Shown: positions 1-8,649 of the stretch, in pieces
Numbering within the stretch: the first letter of the stretch is position 1
How the letters are laid out: each line of letters starts with the position of its first letter
Position numbers and translations under genes: made by a program
DNA from: Marinobacterium nitratireducens
Lineage (GTDB): Bacteria > Pseudomonadota > Gammaproteobacteria > Pseudomonadales > Balneatricaceae
DNA: 64,000 bases
Assembly: GCF_014645375.1 (NCBI RefSeq)
Contig: NZ_BMLT01000007.1
Span: forward strand, 1 to 64,000
Reading direction: 5' to 3'
Notes under the pieces: model-generated
Told to the model about the DNA's origin: nothing
Seen by the model: only the letters and a program-made list of their open reading frames with translations
Database searches by the model: none

Positions 1-55
1 AGATCTCGGGCAGCGACAGGTGACGGTGCATGTAAGGGTCGAGGGCTATTTTCAT
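1..55 (-). CDS. Sugar isomerase/epimerase, TIM-barrel type (N-terminal fragment)
   Basis: Only the first 18 codons are inside the window; the gene runs off its left edge. The minus-strand ATG at 55-53 opens MKIALDPYMHRHLSLPEI, which resembles the start of xylose-isomerase-like TIM-barrel sugar isomerases/epimerases (IolH-like) often encoded beside ribose-type sugar ABC transporters. It diverges from the LacI regulator and transporter genes to the right, so it probably belongs to the same sugar-catabolic locus. The family call rests on a very short N-terminus and on context. The substrate cannot be inferred. Confidence 0.5.
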   Translation of the reverse strand, partial: MKIALDPYMHRHLSLPEI

Positions 56-145
56 CTTATTGTTCCCTTGGGCCGGTTGTCAGGACTGCGCCAGGCAATG
101 GCATCGCTTCGGAATGAATATACCACGAACTATACTACTTGGAAT

Positions 146-167
146 ATTTATTTCAATTGAAATAAAT
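146..167. promoter_or_regulatory. 22-bp perfect palindrome, candidate LacI-family operator
   Basis: The arms ATTTATTTCAA and TTGAAATAAAT form an uninterrupted perfect palindrome. It lies in the 345-bp divergent spacer (56-400) between the isomerase fragment and the LacI-family gene. The spacer is otherwise AT-rich and holds no gene. A perfect dyad between a regulator gene and the genes it probably controls is typical of an autoregulatory operator. Its ATTTATT/AATAAAT half-sites recur, in the opposite relative order, at 1449-1471 and 7535-7556. Confidence 0.5.
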
Positions 168-400
168 GAAAAAAAATGCCGTTCTGTCTTTCATCGATGA
201 AATATCTTCAAAATGCGGCCTTTTTTCGAACATAATCCTTTTAAATATAGTGCCTTACTTACTTTCAAAGTACCGCAAGGCTGGTTCCGGTGCGTTTCAG
301 AGAAATGAGAGAAAATGAAATATCAAAGCGTCATTTGACATCCACCGCCTTTCGGATCAGGCTTTTACAACAGTTAGAATAAAAATTCCAAACATTAAGA

Positions 401-1414
401 ATGAAACAACGCCCCACTCTAGCCGACGTCGCCAAGGCCTGCGGTTTCAGCCTGTCGACGGTAGATCGCGTCCTCAATGCCCGGGCACCGGTACGCCAGG
501 CCACGGCACGACGCGTGTTCGACGCCGCCGCGGCGATCGGCTACTCAGTAGCGGAAAAGGCAGCTCCCCAGCCACCGGAAACCGACCAGCGCCGGCTCGG
601 CTTTCTGCTGCTCGATCCAGTCCAAGAGTTCTATCAGGAATTCAGCGACCAGCTCGAAGCCGCCATCCGCGAAGCTGAATCGCCCCCCGATGCCCGCTTC
701 GACTACATCCGCGACCGCTCACCGGAAGCGATAGCCGCCCAGATCCGGCTGCTTGCCAACGACCGCGACCGCCTCGCGGTCGCCTGCTACGAACACCCAT
801 TGATCCTGGAAGCCATCAAGGAAGCCGAGAACCGCGATGTGCGGGTCACCGCCCTGCTGTCGCCCCTGAGCGTGGTACCTACCCGTGCCTATATAGGCCT
901 GGACAACCGCCGGGTGGGCCGGACCGCCGCCTGGGGCCTGACCCACCTGGCGCCGCATCCAGGCAAGGTCGGCATCTTTGTCGGCAGCCACCGCTTTATC
1001 GGCCACGAGCTGCGCGAGATGGGGTTTCGTTCCTACTGTCGCGAGCACGCACCCGCGATAGAGGTGCTGGAACCGCTGGTGAACCACGACGACCCCGAAC
1101 AGGCCTACAAAGGCACCCGGGATCTGCTGCAGCGCTATCCGGATCTGTGCGGCATCTATGTCGCCGGCGGCGGCATGGAGGGGGTTATCCAGGCACTGTA
1201 CGACGCCGGGGCCCCGCCACTCGGAGTCGTTACCCAGGAGCTGACCACCACGTCCCGGCAGGCGCTGCTCGATCAGCGCATCAGCCTGGTGATCGCGACG
1301 CCCCTGCGCCAGCTCGCCACGGATCTGATCAGACAGATGTGCCTCGATGAGGCCCCGCAGAACAGCCAGCAGCACACCCTGCCCTGCATGCTTTACACCC
1401 CGGAAAACTGCTGA
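401..1414 (+). CDS. LacI-family transcriptional regulator
   Basis: A 337-aa DNA-binding repressor of the LacI/GalR family. Residues 7-48 form the helix-turn-helix plus hinge, with the typical LADVAKACGFSLSTVDRVLN signature. The remainder is a periplasmic-binding-protein-like sugar-sensing domain, about 64-330. It sits 256 bp upstream of a ribose-type sugar ABC transporter on the same strand and opposite a sugar-isomerase gene, so it most likely responds to the transported sugar or a breakdown product. Candidate operators are the dyad at 146-167 and the AT-rich sites at 1449-1471 and 7535-7556. The last two would place the transporter and the glycolytic cluster under shared control. Family assignment is firm; ligand and operator are inferred. 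Confidence 0.92.
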   Translation: MKQRPTLADVAKACGFSLSTVDRVLNARAPVRQATARRVFDAAAAIGYSVAEKAAPQPPETDQRRLGFLLLDPVQEFYQEFSDQLEAAIREAESPPDARFDYIRDRSPEAIAAQIRLLANDRDRLAVACYEHPLILEAIKEAENRDVRVTALLSPLSVVPTRAYIGLDNRRVGRTAAWGLTHLAPHPGKVGIFVGSHRFIGHELREMGFRSYCREHAPAIEVLEPLVNHDDPEQAYKGTRDLLQRYPDLCGIYVAGGGMEGVIQALYDAGAPPLGVVTQELTTTSRQALLDQRISLVIATPLRQLATDLIRQMCLDEAPQNSQQHTLPCMLYTPENC

Positions 1415-1448
1415 AATGCCCGCAGAACGGGCGCTGGAGGGCAATCCA

Positions 1449-1471
1449 AAATAAATCAGAATATTTATTCC
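1449..1471. promoter_or_regulatory. AT-rich operator-like site before the sugar ABC operon
   Basis: AATAAAT and ATTTATT half-sites flank a CAGAAT centre, about 200 bp before the binding-protein start. The 21-base core shares 16 positions with a site at 7535-7555 upstream of gap; AGAA and ATTTATTC are common to both. This is a plausible binding site for the adjacent LacI-family protein. It is inferred from similarity and position only. Confidence 0.45.
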
Positions 1472-1670
1472 AAAAAACCTTTATTTCGGAACATAGATTT
1501 CATAGAATCAAACCAAGTCCTGAACGAAGGCCCGCAAGCCAACCGGCTACAGCGCCACTTTCACGGACCCTCGCCCACCGGACCCGGGCGGGCGACCCAT
1601 AAAAAAAATACCAACAACAAGGCTGGAACGGACATTCCAAACCGGTCCTTGATCCAATCAGGAGCACGTC

Positions 1671-2603
1671 ATGTTCAACAACAAGAAAATTCTGGCAACG
1701 GCTTTACTAAGCGCGATGATCGCCACCCCCGCCCTGGCCGAACTCAAAATCGGCGTCTCAATGGCACTGTTTGACGACAACTTCCTCACCACCCTTCGCA
1801 ACAGTATCGAGCAGGCTGCTGAAGAACAGGGAGTCAGCGTGCAGATCGAGGATGGCAAAAACGAAGTCGGCACCCAGCTCAACCAGATTCAGAATTTCAT
1901 CGCCTCCGGCGTCGACGCCATCATCATCAACCCGGTGGATACCGATGCCACAGTCTCGATGAGCGACGACGCCGAAAATGCCGGCATCCCGCTGATCTAC
2001 GTCAACCGCCAGCCGATCAACGTCGACATGCTGCCGGATAACCAGGCCTTCGTGGCATCCAACGAAGTAGAGTCGGGCACGCTGCAGACCCAAGAGGTCT
2101 GCAAGCTGATGGGCGGCAAGGGCAAGGTCGTGGTGATGATGGGCGAACTGTCCAACCAGGCGGCCATCCAGCGTACCAAGGATATCCACGACGTCATCGC
2201 CACGCCGGAATGCAGCGGCATGGAAGTCGTGGCCGAGCAGACCGGCGAGTGGATGCGCGTCAAGGGCAATGACCTGATGACCAACTGGATCTCCGCGGGC
2301 CTCGAGTTCGATGCGGTGATCTCCAATAACGACGAGATGGCGATCGGTGCTCTCCAGGCCCTGAAGGCCTCTGGCCGCAGCATGGATTCGGTCATCGTTG
2401 CGGGTATCGACGCCACCGCCGACGCCCTGGCGGCGATGAAAGCCGGCGACCTGGACGTAACCGTCTACCAGAGTGCCAAGGGTCAGGGAGCTGGCGCACT
2501 CGACGCCGCAGTCAAACTGGCTAAAGGCGAGGATGTCGACCAGAAGGTCTGGGTACCGTTCGAGCTGGTGACCCCCGAGAACCTCGATAAATTCCTGCAG
2601 TAA
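1671..2603 (+). CDS. Sugar ABC transporter periplasmic substrate-binding protein (ribose/inositol type)
   Basis: A 310-aa exported binding protein of the RbsB-like family (Peripla_BP_4). Residues 1-23 are a classical signal peptide ending PALA, so the mature protein begins ELKIGV. The two-lobe sugar-binding core follows, with family landmarks [11 protein letters not shown] and, near the C-terminus, [13 protein letters not shown]. It captures a monosaccharide or polyol in the periplasm and delivers it to the permease at 4230-5267. An AGGAG ribosome-binding site precedes the ATG. It is first in a tight same-strand trio (binding protein, ATPase, permease). The inositol/ribose-type assignment comes from overall likeness and the neighbouring isomerase; the actual sugar is unknown. 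Confidence 0.92.
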   Translation: MFNNKKILATALLSAMIATPALAELKIGVSMALFDDNFLTTLRNSIEQAAEEQGVSVQIEDGKNEVGTQLNQIQNFIASGVDAIIINPVDTDATVSMSDDAENAGIPLIYVNRQPINVDMLPDNQAFVASNEVESGTLQTQEVCKLMGGKGKVVVMMGELSNQAAIQRTKDIHDVIATPECSGMEVVAEQTGEWMRVKGNDLMTNWISAGLEFDAVISNNDEMAIGALQALKASGRSMDSVIVAGIDATADALAAMKAGDLDVTVYQSAKGQGAGALDAAVKLAKGEDVDQKVWVPFELVTPENLDKFLQ

Positions 2604-2644
2604 CTCTCAGTAATTACACAAAAACAAGACGGAGGGAAGGCGTT

Positions 2645-4192
2645 ATGGTTAGCGCACTACAAGTGGACACGGTGTCGTCAGGCAACCGTGTTCCGCAATC
2701 CGGCCAAAGCGAATATGTGCTTGAGGTCGTCAATGCCCGCAAGGAGTTTCCAGGCGTGGTGGCGCTCGATGACGTCTCCCTCCGGATCCGCCCGGGTACC
2801 GTTCATGCCCTGATGGGCGAAAATGGCGCCGGCAAGTCGACGCTGATGAAGATCATCGCCGGCATCTACCAGCCGGACGGTGGCGAAATCCGGTTACGCG
2901 GCGAACCGGTAACACTGGAAACACCGCTGGCGGCCCAGGAAGCGGGCATCGCGATGATTCACCAGGAACTGCTGCTGATGAATCAGATGACCGTCGCGGA
3001 AAACATCTGGATCCGCCGCGAACCGCTTAATAAGTTCGGCCTGGTGGACCATGCCGAGATGCACCGCATGACTGCCGAACTGTTCGATCGACTCAACATC
3101 CATCTGGACCCGGAAGCCGAAATCAGCGAACTGTCGGTCGCCAACCGTCAGATGGTCGAGATTGCCAAGGCGGTCTCCTTCAACTCCGATGTCCTGATCA
3201 TGGACGAGCCGACCTCGGCGATCACCGAGAAAGAGGTCGCGCACCTGTTCGAGATCATCCGCGACCTGCGCGCCAAGGGTATCGGCATCGTCTACATCAC
3301 CCACAAGATGAACGAGCTGTTCGAAATCGCCGACGAATTCTCGGTATTCCGCGACGGCCATTACATCGGCACCCACCTCTCCTCCGAGGTCACCCGCGAC
3401 GATATCATCCGCATGATGGTGGGCCGCGAAATCACCCAGATGTTTCCCAAGGAAGAGGTCGAGCTCGGTGATGTCGTCATGTCGGTCAAGAACCTGACCC
3501 TCGAGGGCGTCTTCCATGACATCTCCTTCGATCTTCGGCAGGGCGAGATTCTCGGCTTCGCGGGTCTGGTCGGCTCCGGCCGCTCCAACGTCGCCGAAGC
3601 GCTGTTCGGCGTGACCCCGGCCACCAGCGGCACCATCGAGATCGAAGGTAAGCCGGTGGAAATCAAGACATCCCATGACGCCATCAAGCTCGGCATGGCC
3701 TTCCTCACCGAGGACCGTAAGGAAACCGGCTGCTTCCTGCCGCTGGATATCCAGGAGAATGCCCAGGTCGCGGTCATCCACGACGATTTCGTCAGCAATG
3801 GTTTTGTCAACGAAAGCAAGCTCGTGGACGCCTGTATCGAGATGTGCAAGAAGCTGCGGGTCAAGACACCGAACATGCACGAGTGCATCGAAAACCTGTC
3901 CGGCGGCAACCAGCAGAAGGTACTCATCGCACGCTGGCTGCTGACCAACCCGAAAATACTGATTCTGGACGAACCCACCCGCGGTATCGACGTAGGGGCC
4001 AAGGCAGAGATCCACAGCCTGATTACCCAGCTGGCCCACAACGGCGTTGCCGTCATCATGATCTCGTCCGAGATGCCCGAAGTACTCGGCATGAGCGACC
4101 GCATTGTCGTCATGCATGAAGGTCACGCCACCGGCATTCTGGATCGCTCTGAAGCGGACCAGGTGAAGATCATGGATCTGGCCGCCCAATAA
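2645..4192 (+). CDS. Sugar ABC transporter ATP-binding protein, double-cassette (RbsA type)
   Basis: A 515-aa cytoplasmic ATPase with two fused ABC cassettes, as in RbsA/MglA/XylG. The first half has Walker [10 protein letters not shown] (58-66), a degenerate signature LSVANRQ and Walker [11 protein letters not shown]. The second half has a degenerate P-loop GLVGSGRSN, a canonical LSGGNQQKV signature (about 418) and Walker [13 protein letters not shown] (about 437). This asymmetry is normal in CUT2 ATPases: only one composite site is fully canonical. It powers sugar import with the permease encoded 37 bp downstream. The start has a strong GGAGG-type ribosome-binding site at 2632-2638. Confidence 0.96.
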   Translation: MVSALQVDTVSSGNRVPQSGQSEYVLEVVNARKEFPGVVALDDVSLRIRPGTVHALMGENGAGKSTLMKIIAGIYQPDGGEIRLRGEPVTLETPLAAQEAGIAMIHQELLLMNQMTVAENIWIRREPLNKFGLVDHAEMHRMTAELFDRLNIHLDPEAEISELSVANRQMVEIAKAVSFNSDVLIMDEPTSAITEKEVAHLFEIIRDLRAKGIGIVYITHKMNELFEIADEFSVFRDGHYIGTHLSSEVTRDDIIRMMVGREITQMFPKEEVELGDVVMSVKNLTLEGVFHDISFDLRQGEILGFAGLVGSGRSNVAEALFGVTPATSGTIEIEGKPVEIKTSHDAIKLGMAFLTEDRKETGCFLPLDIQENAQVAVIHDDFVSNGFVNESKLVDACIEMCKKLRVKTPNMHECIENLSGGNQQKVLIARWLLTNPKILILDEPTRGIDVGAKAEIHSLITQLAHNGVAVIMISSEMPEVLGMSDRIVVMHEGHATGILDRSEADQVKIMDLAAQ

Positions 4193-4229
4193 TAACAACT
4201 TGCCGTTTCAGGATATTTGAGAGGTCGTT

Positions 4230-5267
4230 ATGTCTACTACCACCACCACTGTAACTGCTGTCAGCCCGAAACTGGGCTCCAAAAAACGCTTGCCGCCGGA
4301 AGTCGGCATCTTGCTGGTACTGTTCGGTATATCCGCTTTCTTCGAGGTGCTGGGCTGGTTCCTGGTCGACCAGAGCTTCCTCGGTAACATGGCCCGACTG
4401 CAGATCATCATCCTGCAGGTCTCGGTCATCGGTATCATCGCCGTCGGCGTCACCCAGGTCATCATTACCGGCGGTATCGACCTGTCGTCAGGCTCGGTGG
4501 TCGCGATGAGCGGCATGATCGCCGCAACCTTCGCCCAGAACTCCGCCTGGCCGAAGGTGATCTTCCCCGCCCTGACCGACCTCCCCTTCCTCGTGCCGCT
4601 GGCGGTAGGTCTTGGCGTGGGCGCCCTGGCCGGCTTCATCAACGGCTGGCTGATTACCAAGACCAAGATTCCGCCATTCATCGCCACCCTCGGCATGATG
4701 GTCTCGGCCCGCGGTATCGCCCGCTGGTACACCGACGGCAGCCCGGTTTCCGGTTTCACCGAAAGCTTCGCGATGCTGGGTAACGGTCTGGACCGCTGGA
4801 TGCCGGTGGTCATCTTCCTGCTGGTCGCGGCGTTCTTCCATGTCATGATGCGCTACACCCGCTTCGGCAAGTTCACCTACGCCATCGGCGCCAACCCGCA
4901 GGCGGCCCGCGTCTCCGGTATCAACATCGAAACGCACCTGATCAAGGTCTATGTGATCGCAGGTCTCTTGGCAGGCCTGGCCGCCATGGTCGCCATCGCC
5001 CGCATCAAGACAGCCCAGGCCGGCATGGGCTTGATGTACGAGCTCGACGCCATCGCTGCAGCCGTTATCGGCGGAGTCTCGCTGTCCGGCGGTCGCGGTC
5101 GGATCACCGGCACCGTGATCGGCGCCCTGATCCTGGGCGTGATGCTCTCGGGCTTCACCTTCCTGCGGGTCGATGCCTACTACCAGGACATCATCAAGGG
5201 CGTCATTATCGTCGTCGCCGTCGTGGTCGATATGCACCGCCAGAGCAAGCGCAGCAAGAAGACCTGA
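4230..5267 (+). CDS. Sugar ABC transporter permease (RbsC type)
   Basis: A 345-aa inner-membrane permease of the CUT2 (BPD_transp_2) family. It has about eight to ten hydrophobic segments. The conserved C-terminal stretch contains AAAVIGGVSLSGGRGRI, the cytoplasmic loop that contacts the ATPase. It follows the ATPase by 37 bp and closes the transporter operon, with terminator-like hairpins at 5292-5309 and 5382-5413. The Thr-rich N-terminus (STTTTTVTAV) is unusual but harmless. Function is firm; the sugar is undetermined. Confidence 0.95.
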   Translation: MSTTTTTVTAVSPKLGSKKRLPPEVGILLVLFGISAFFEVLGWFLVDQSFLGNMARLQIIILQVSVIGIIAVGVTQVIITGGIDLSSGSVVAMSGMIAATFAQNSAWPKVIFPALTDLPFLVPLAVGLGVGALAGFINGWLITKTKIPPFIATLGMMVSARGIARWYTDGSPVSGFTESFAMLGNGLDRWMPVVIFLLVAAFFHVMMRYTRFGKFTYAIGANPQAARVSGINIETHLIKVYVIAGLLAGLAAMVAIARIKTAQAGMGLMYELDAIAAAVIGGVSLSGGRGRITGTVIGALILGVMLSGFTFLRVDAYYQDIIKGVIIVVAVVVDMHRQSKRSKKT

Positions 5268-5291
5268 CGGGTTCAAAGCTGCAATACACGC

Positions 5292-5309
5292 GGGGCGCTT
5301 CGGCGCCCC
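5292..5309 (+). terminator. GC hairpin after the sugar ABC operon
   Basis: GGGGCGC-TTCG-GCGCCCC forms a 7-bp stem with a stable TTCG tetraloop 25 bp after the permease stop. No T-tract follows, so it may stabilise the 3' end or pause polymerase rather than terminate alone. Confidence 0.5.
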
Positions 5310-5381
5310 TGCGTCAAAGGACCAAAGGGCTTAAGGGCTAACAGCGCAATCCCGTTTAAATAATATTACTCGGTCATTTAC

Positions 5382-5413
5382 AAAGAGCCCGTTTGCCAGG
5401 AACGGGCTCTTTT
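5382..5413 (+). terminator. Rho-independent terminator
   Basis: A 12-bp perfect stem, AAAGAGCCCGTT / AACGGGCTCTTT, with a 7-base loop is followed by TTT. The A-rich 5' arm and T-rich 3' arm make it likely to work in both directions. It separates the transporter operon from the ndh gene. Confidence 0.8.
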
Positions 5414-5528
5414 GGTAGAACGCCATCACGACGTTTATATACATGTCGTATCGATTTGATCAGCCCAATTTATTACCAACACTTAGCTTGAGTTCAAAAT
5501 TTATAAATAATTCTAATTAGGAGTTGAT

Positions 5529-6851
5529 ATGGCTGATATGAGCTTTTCTGAATCACCTAAAATTCACAACATTGTTGTTGTAGGAGGTGGTGCCGGTGGC
5601 CTCGAGCTAGTTACCAAGCTGGGTAAAAAGCTTGGAAGAAATAGAAAGGTTTCGGTGACGTTAGTAGACCGAAACCGTATTCATATTTGGAAGCCATTGT
5701 TGCACGAGGTTGCAACAGGAACGCTGGACTCTGGTACCGACTGTGTGGTCTATCATGCACACGCGGCACGGAATGGCTATAATTTTGAGTTGGGTGAGTT
5801 GATCGATATTAATACTGGCGAAAACCGTATCCTTCTTGGTCCAATAATTGATGCGAATGGCAATCAGCTATTGCATGAGAAAACGATTGAGTATGATACC
5901 CTGGTTCTCGCATTGGGAAGCCTGTCCAATGATTTTGGAATAAAAGGGGTTAAGGAAAACTGCTACTTTCTCGACTCTTACAAACAAGCTGAAAGATTCC
6001 AAAATGCTCTTATAAACAAATTTACGGGAATTCACCAGTTCGGGGCGGGAGAAGGCCTGCGGATAGCGATTGTAGGAGCAGGTGCCACGGGCGTAGAGCT
6101 GGCGGCTGAACTGTACCATGTAACCGATCTGCTCAAGTCCCATGGCATGCCGCGCATGTCGCGGGATCAACTGGACATTACACTGATTGAAGCCGGTTCA
6201 AGGGTACTGCCTGCGCTCCCCGAACGCATCTCGGTAACCGTTGCGAGAGAACTGGAGAAGCTCGGAGTGAAAATACGAACCTCCGTCATGGTAAGTTCCG
6301 CAACTAGGGAGGGACTTCATACCAATGATGGTGAGCTTATCGATGCTGACTTGATTGTCTGGGCGGCAGGAGTGAAGGCTCCGGATTTTATCTCAAGAAT
6401 CGAGGGCCTAACCACTAATCGAAGTAACCAGATTGTGGTAGAGAAAACGCTGCAAGCTAGTGGTTGCAAGAATATATGGGTAATAGGTGACTGTTGCTCT
6501 TTCACACAGGATAATGGAAAGCTCGTTCCACCGAGGGCACAGGCAGCTCATCAGATGGCTTCGATAGTTTTTACCAATATTATCAGGGGAATTAATGCGG
6601 GTAGTCTAAAAGATTATCGATATAAAGATCATGGTTCTCTCGTGAGCCTAAGTCGATTCAGTGCTGTCGGTAATTTGATGGGTAACCTGCACAGAAATAG
6701 CTTGTTTATCGAAGGCCGTGTGGCAAGACTTTTCTATGTCTCCCTTTATCGCATGCATCAGTTATCGATTCATGGATATCTCAGAGGTACTTTGGTTGTC
6801 CTAGCCGATCGCATTTCAAAAGTGATCAGGCCAAAAATGAAACTACACTGA
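5529..6851 (+). CDS. ndh: Type II NADH dehydrogenase (NDH-2) / pyridine nucleotide-disulfide oxidoreductase
   Basis: A 440-aa FAD-dependent NADH:quinone oxidoreductase of the NDH-2 family, which passes electrons from NADH to the quinone pool without pumping protons. The FAD dinucleotide-binding loop GGGAGG lies at 19-24, followed by LVDRNRIHIWKPLLHEVATG, a hallmark of NDH-2. A second Rossmann motif, VGAGATGVELAAEL, near 180 binds NADH. IWVIGDC near 318 is the second FAD contact. The amphipathic C-terminus fits peripheral membrane attachment. G+C and codon use are visibly lower than in the flanking sugar and glycolysis genes, so it may have a different origin. It is a single-gene unit bounded by terminators. 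Confidence 0.9.
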   Translation: MADMSFSESPKIHNIVVVGGGAGGLELVTKLGKKLGRNRKVSVTLVDRNRIHIWKPLLHEVATGTLDSGTDCVVYHAHAARNGYNFELGELIDINTGENRILLGPIIDANGNQLLHEKTIEYDTLVLALGSLSNDFGIKGVKENCYFLDSYKQAERFQNALINKFTGIHQFGAGEGLRIAIVGAGATGVELAAELYHVTDLLKSHGMPRMSRDQLDITLIEAGSRVLPALPERISVTVARELEKLGVKIRTSVMVSSATREGLHTNDGELIDADLIVWAAGVKAPDFISRIEGLTTNRSNQIVVEKTLQASGCKNIWVIGDCCSFTQDNGKLVPPRAQAAHQMASIVFTNIIRGINAGSLKDYRYKDHGSLVSLSRFSAVGNLMGNLHRNSLFIEGRVARLFYVSLYRMHQLSIHGYLRGTLVVLADRISKVIRPKMKLH

Positions 6852-6899
6852 CGATAATTTGAGATGTCGAGTAACTAATATATTGATAAATAAAGTTAA

Positions 6900-6922
6900 G
6901 CCCGCAACTGCGGGCGCTTTTT
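6900..6922 (+). terminator. Rho-independent terminator of ndh
   Basis: GCCCGC-AACT-GCGGGC forms a six-pair stem followed by GCTTTTTTG, about 48 bp after the ndh stop codon. This is the textbook layout of an intrinsic terminator. Confidence 0.85.
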
Positions 6923-7165
6923 TGCTCTTCTCACGTTAGGTTAGGAGGGCATATTTCGTAGATGAGTGTAGCCACATCGGGACTCTGCAGTCGGTATGCA
7001 CCGGGCTTACTGCGTCATAACCCCTCAAAAGTTGAGGTTCTCACAGTATTGATCTCAGATCCCACGATGGGGTCCCGAAGACAAATCTCACATACTCAGG
7101 CGGGCCGCGTTCGGATTTTCGCGGGGCGGCCACCCGCCGTCCCTGGTGGTTACATTGTCATGCAG

Positions 7166-7197
7166 GGTGGAACAAGGCGCGCAGCGCCGGATCCACC
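7166..7197. repeat. REP-like imperfect hairpin
   Basis: Nested inverted repeats: outer arms GGTGGA / TCCACC enclose an inner GGCGC-GCA-GCGCC stem. Intergenic hairpins of this build are common REP-type repeats in gammaproteobacteria. It lies in a 380-bp spacer (6852-7233) that, apart from the ndh terminator, shows no convincing gene. It is just downstream of the small minus-strand gene ending at 7234 and could serve as its 3' structure. Confidence 0.5.
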
Positions 7198-7233
7198 ATC
7201 GATTAACGCCGGAAAGGCATCGCAGGCAACGCG

Positions 7234-7428
7234 TTACGGATCCCTGGATTCGGAGTCGTCGAAATTGACGAACAGCGCCCAGTAGCAGTACCCCGCCAGC
7301 CCCGCCGAAACGATGCCCCAGAATGGATTCTGCGTGACCCATTCGACGATTGACCAAAGCACACAGATAACCGTTACGGCGACACGGCGCCACAGCGGCC
7401 GGAAAAAAATCAGGTCTCTCTCTTTCAT
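7234..7428 (-). CDS. Small membrane protein (resembles DUF3329-type)
   Basis: A 64-aa protein starting at an ATG with a purine-rich GGGAAGAGA ribosome-binding site. A longer form from TTG at 7446 is possible. The N-terminal FFRPLWRRVAVTVICVLW leads into two hydrophobic segments (about 13-30 and 36-54) separated by a short TQNPFWG turn, with an acidic DDSESRDP tail. This layout matches a widespread gammaproteobacterial small inner-membrane protein family I recall as DUF3329-like. Function is unknown. It diverges from gap and shares the promoter region holding the 7535 operator-like site. Confidence 0.6.
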   Translation of the reverse strand: MKERDLIFFRPLWRRVAVTVICVLWSIVEWVTQNPFWGIVSAGLAGYCYWALFVNFDDSESRDP

Positions 7429-7534
7429 CCGTCTCTTCCCTATCAACTTCCCATCTCAGGCTCCCTACCAGCAGCCGACACCAGTATATCGGCCAAGGCC
7501 CTCGAATGAGCCAGAAGGTTCAAAAAACCAGCAA

Positions 7535-7556
7535 AAATAAATAGAACATTTATTCT
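7535..7556. promoter_or_regulatory. AT-rich operator-like site before gap
   Basis: AATAAAT (7536-7542) and ATTTATT (7548-7554) flank AGAAC. The 21-base core matches the 1450-1470 site at 16 positions, including AGAA and ATTTATTC. It sits about 75 bp before the gap start, within the likely promoter. It is a candidate shared operator for the LacI-family protein encoded at 401-1414. Confidence 0.45.
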
Positions 7557-7626
7557 ATACGTGTATTATATGGAATTACAATTTCAATAACGAGCCTGGA
7601 GACAGGCAATCCGCAGGAGGTCCGTC

Positions 7627-8637
7627 ATGGCAGCCATTCGAGTCGCGATTAACGGTTATGGACGTATCGGCCGCAACGTACTGCGCGCCCTCTACGAGTC
7701 CGGTTACCGTGACCGCATTCAGATCGTCGCAATCAATGATCTCGGCGACGCCGGGATCAACGCGCACCTGACCCGCTTCGACTCGGTCCACGGGCGCTTC
7801 GCCGGCACCGTGCTGGTCGACGGCCATTGCATGATTATCAATGACGACGTCATCCGCACGTTCAGCGAGCGCGATCCAGCGAAGCTCCCCTGGGGCGAGC
7901 TGGGTATCGACGTGGTGTACGAATGCACCGGCCTGTTCACCAGCCGGGCCAAGGCGGCGGCCCACCTGGAGGCCGGCGCGCAGAAGGTGATCATTTCGGC
8001 CCCGGCCAACGATGCGGACGCAACGGTGGTCTACGGCATCAACCACGATATTCTCGATGGCCGCCAGCAGATCATCTCCAACGCCTCCTGCACCACCAAT
8101 TGCCTGGCACCCATCGCCCAGCCGTTGCATGCCGCCCTCGGCATCGAGAACGGTCTGATGACCACCATCCACGCGTACACCAACGACCAGAACCTGAGCG
8201 ACGTTTATCACAGCGATCTCTACCGTGCCCGTTCAGCGACCCAGTCGATGATTCCAACCAAGACCGGCGCTGCCGCGGCGGTCGGCCTGGTGCTGCCGGC
8301 ACTCAACGGCAAGCTGGACGGCATGGCAGTAAGGGTGCCGACCATCAATGTTTCCCTCGTGGACCTGAGTTTCATCGCCTCGCGCAACACCAGTGTCGAT
8401 GAGGTCAACCGCATTCTGGCGGACGCCGCCGCCGGGCCGCTCAAAGGCATCCTGGCGTATAACGACGCACCGCTGGTGTCGATCGATTTCAACCACAACC
8501 CGGCCTCATCCAACTTCGACGCCACCCAGACCAAGGTCAACGGCCGCCTGGTCAAGGTGATGGCCTGGTACGACAACGAGTGGGGCTTCTCCAACCGGAT
8601 GCTCGACAACACCCTGGCGCTGCTCGGCCGCCAGTAA
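7627..8637 (+). CDS. gap: Glyceraldehyde-3-phosphate dehydrogenase, phosphorylating, type I
   Basis: A 336-aa cytosolic GAPDH that interconverts glyceraldehyde-3-phosphate and 1,3-bisphosphoglycerate with NAD. The Rossmann motif NGYGRIGRN is at 9-17. The catalytic signature [12 protein letters not shown] places the nucleophile at Cys155, with the partner His182 in [18 protein letters not shown] lies near the C-terminus. An AGGAGG ribosome-binding site at 7615-7620 supports the start. It heads a one-strand cluster running through pyk, eno, tpiA and gapN, 13 bp ahead of pyk, and is preceded by an operator-like site shared with the sugar transporter operon. Confidence 0.96.
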   Translation: MAAIRVAINGYGRIGRNVLRALYESGYRDRIQIVAINDLGDAGINAHLTRFDSVHGRFAGTVLVDGHCMIINDDVIRTFSERDPAKLPWGELGIDVVYECTGLFTSRAKAAAHLEAGAQKVIISAPANDADATVVYGINHDILDGRQQIISNASCTTNCLAPIAQPLHAALGIENGLMTTIHAYTNDQNLSDVYHSDLYRARSATQSMIPTKTGAAAAVGLVLPALNGKLDGMAVRVPTINVSLVDLSFIASRNTSVDEVNRILADAAAGPLKGILAYNDAPLVSIDFNHNPASSNFDATQTKVNGRLVKVMAWYDNEWGFSNRMLDNTLALLGRQ

Positions 8638-8649
8638 CGGGAGACATAC

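Noticed and set aside
719-1444. 241-codon minus-strand frame opposite the LacI-family gene
   Set aside because: Antisense shadow of a clear regulator in high-G+C DNA; no family likeness.
2894-4198. 434-codon minus-strand frame opposite the ABC ATPase gene
   Set aside because: Shadow of a strongly conserved coding sequence; residue pattern (runs of His, Asp, Val) is typical of antisense translation.
6962-7285. 107-codon plus-strand frame in the ndh-gap spacer
   Set aside because: Overlaps a REP-like hairpin and the small membrane-protein gene; no ribosome-binding site or family.
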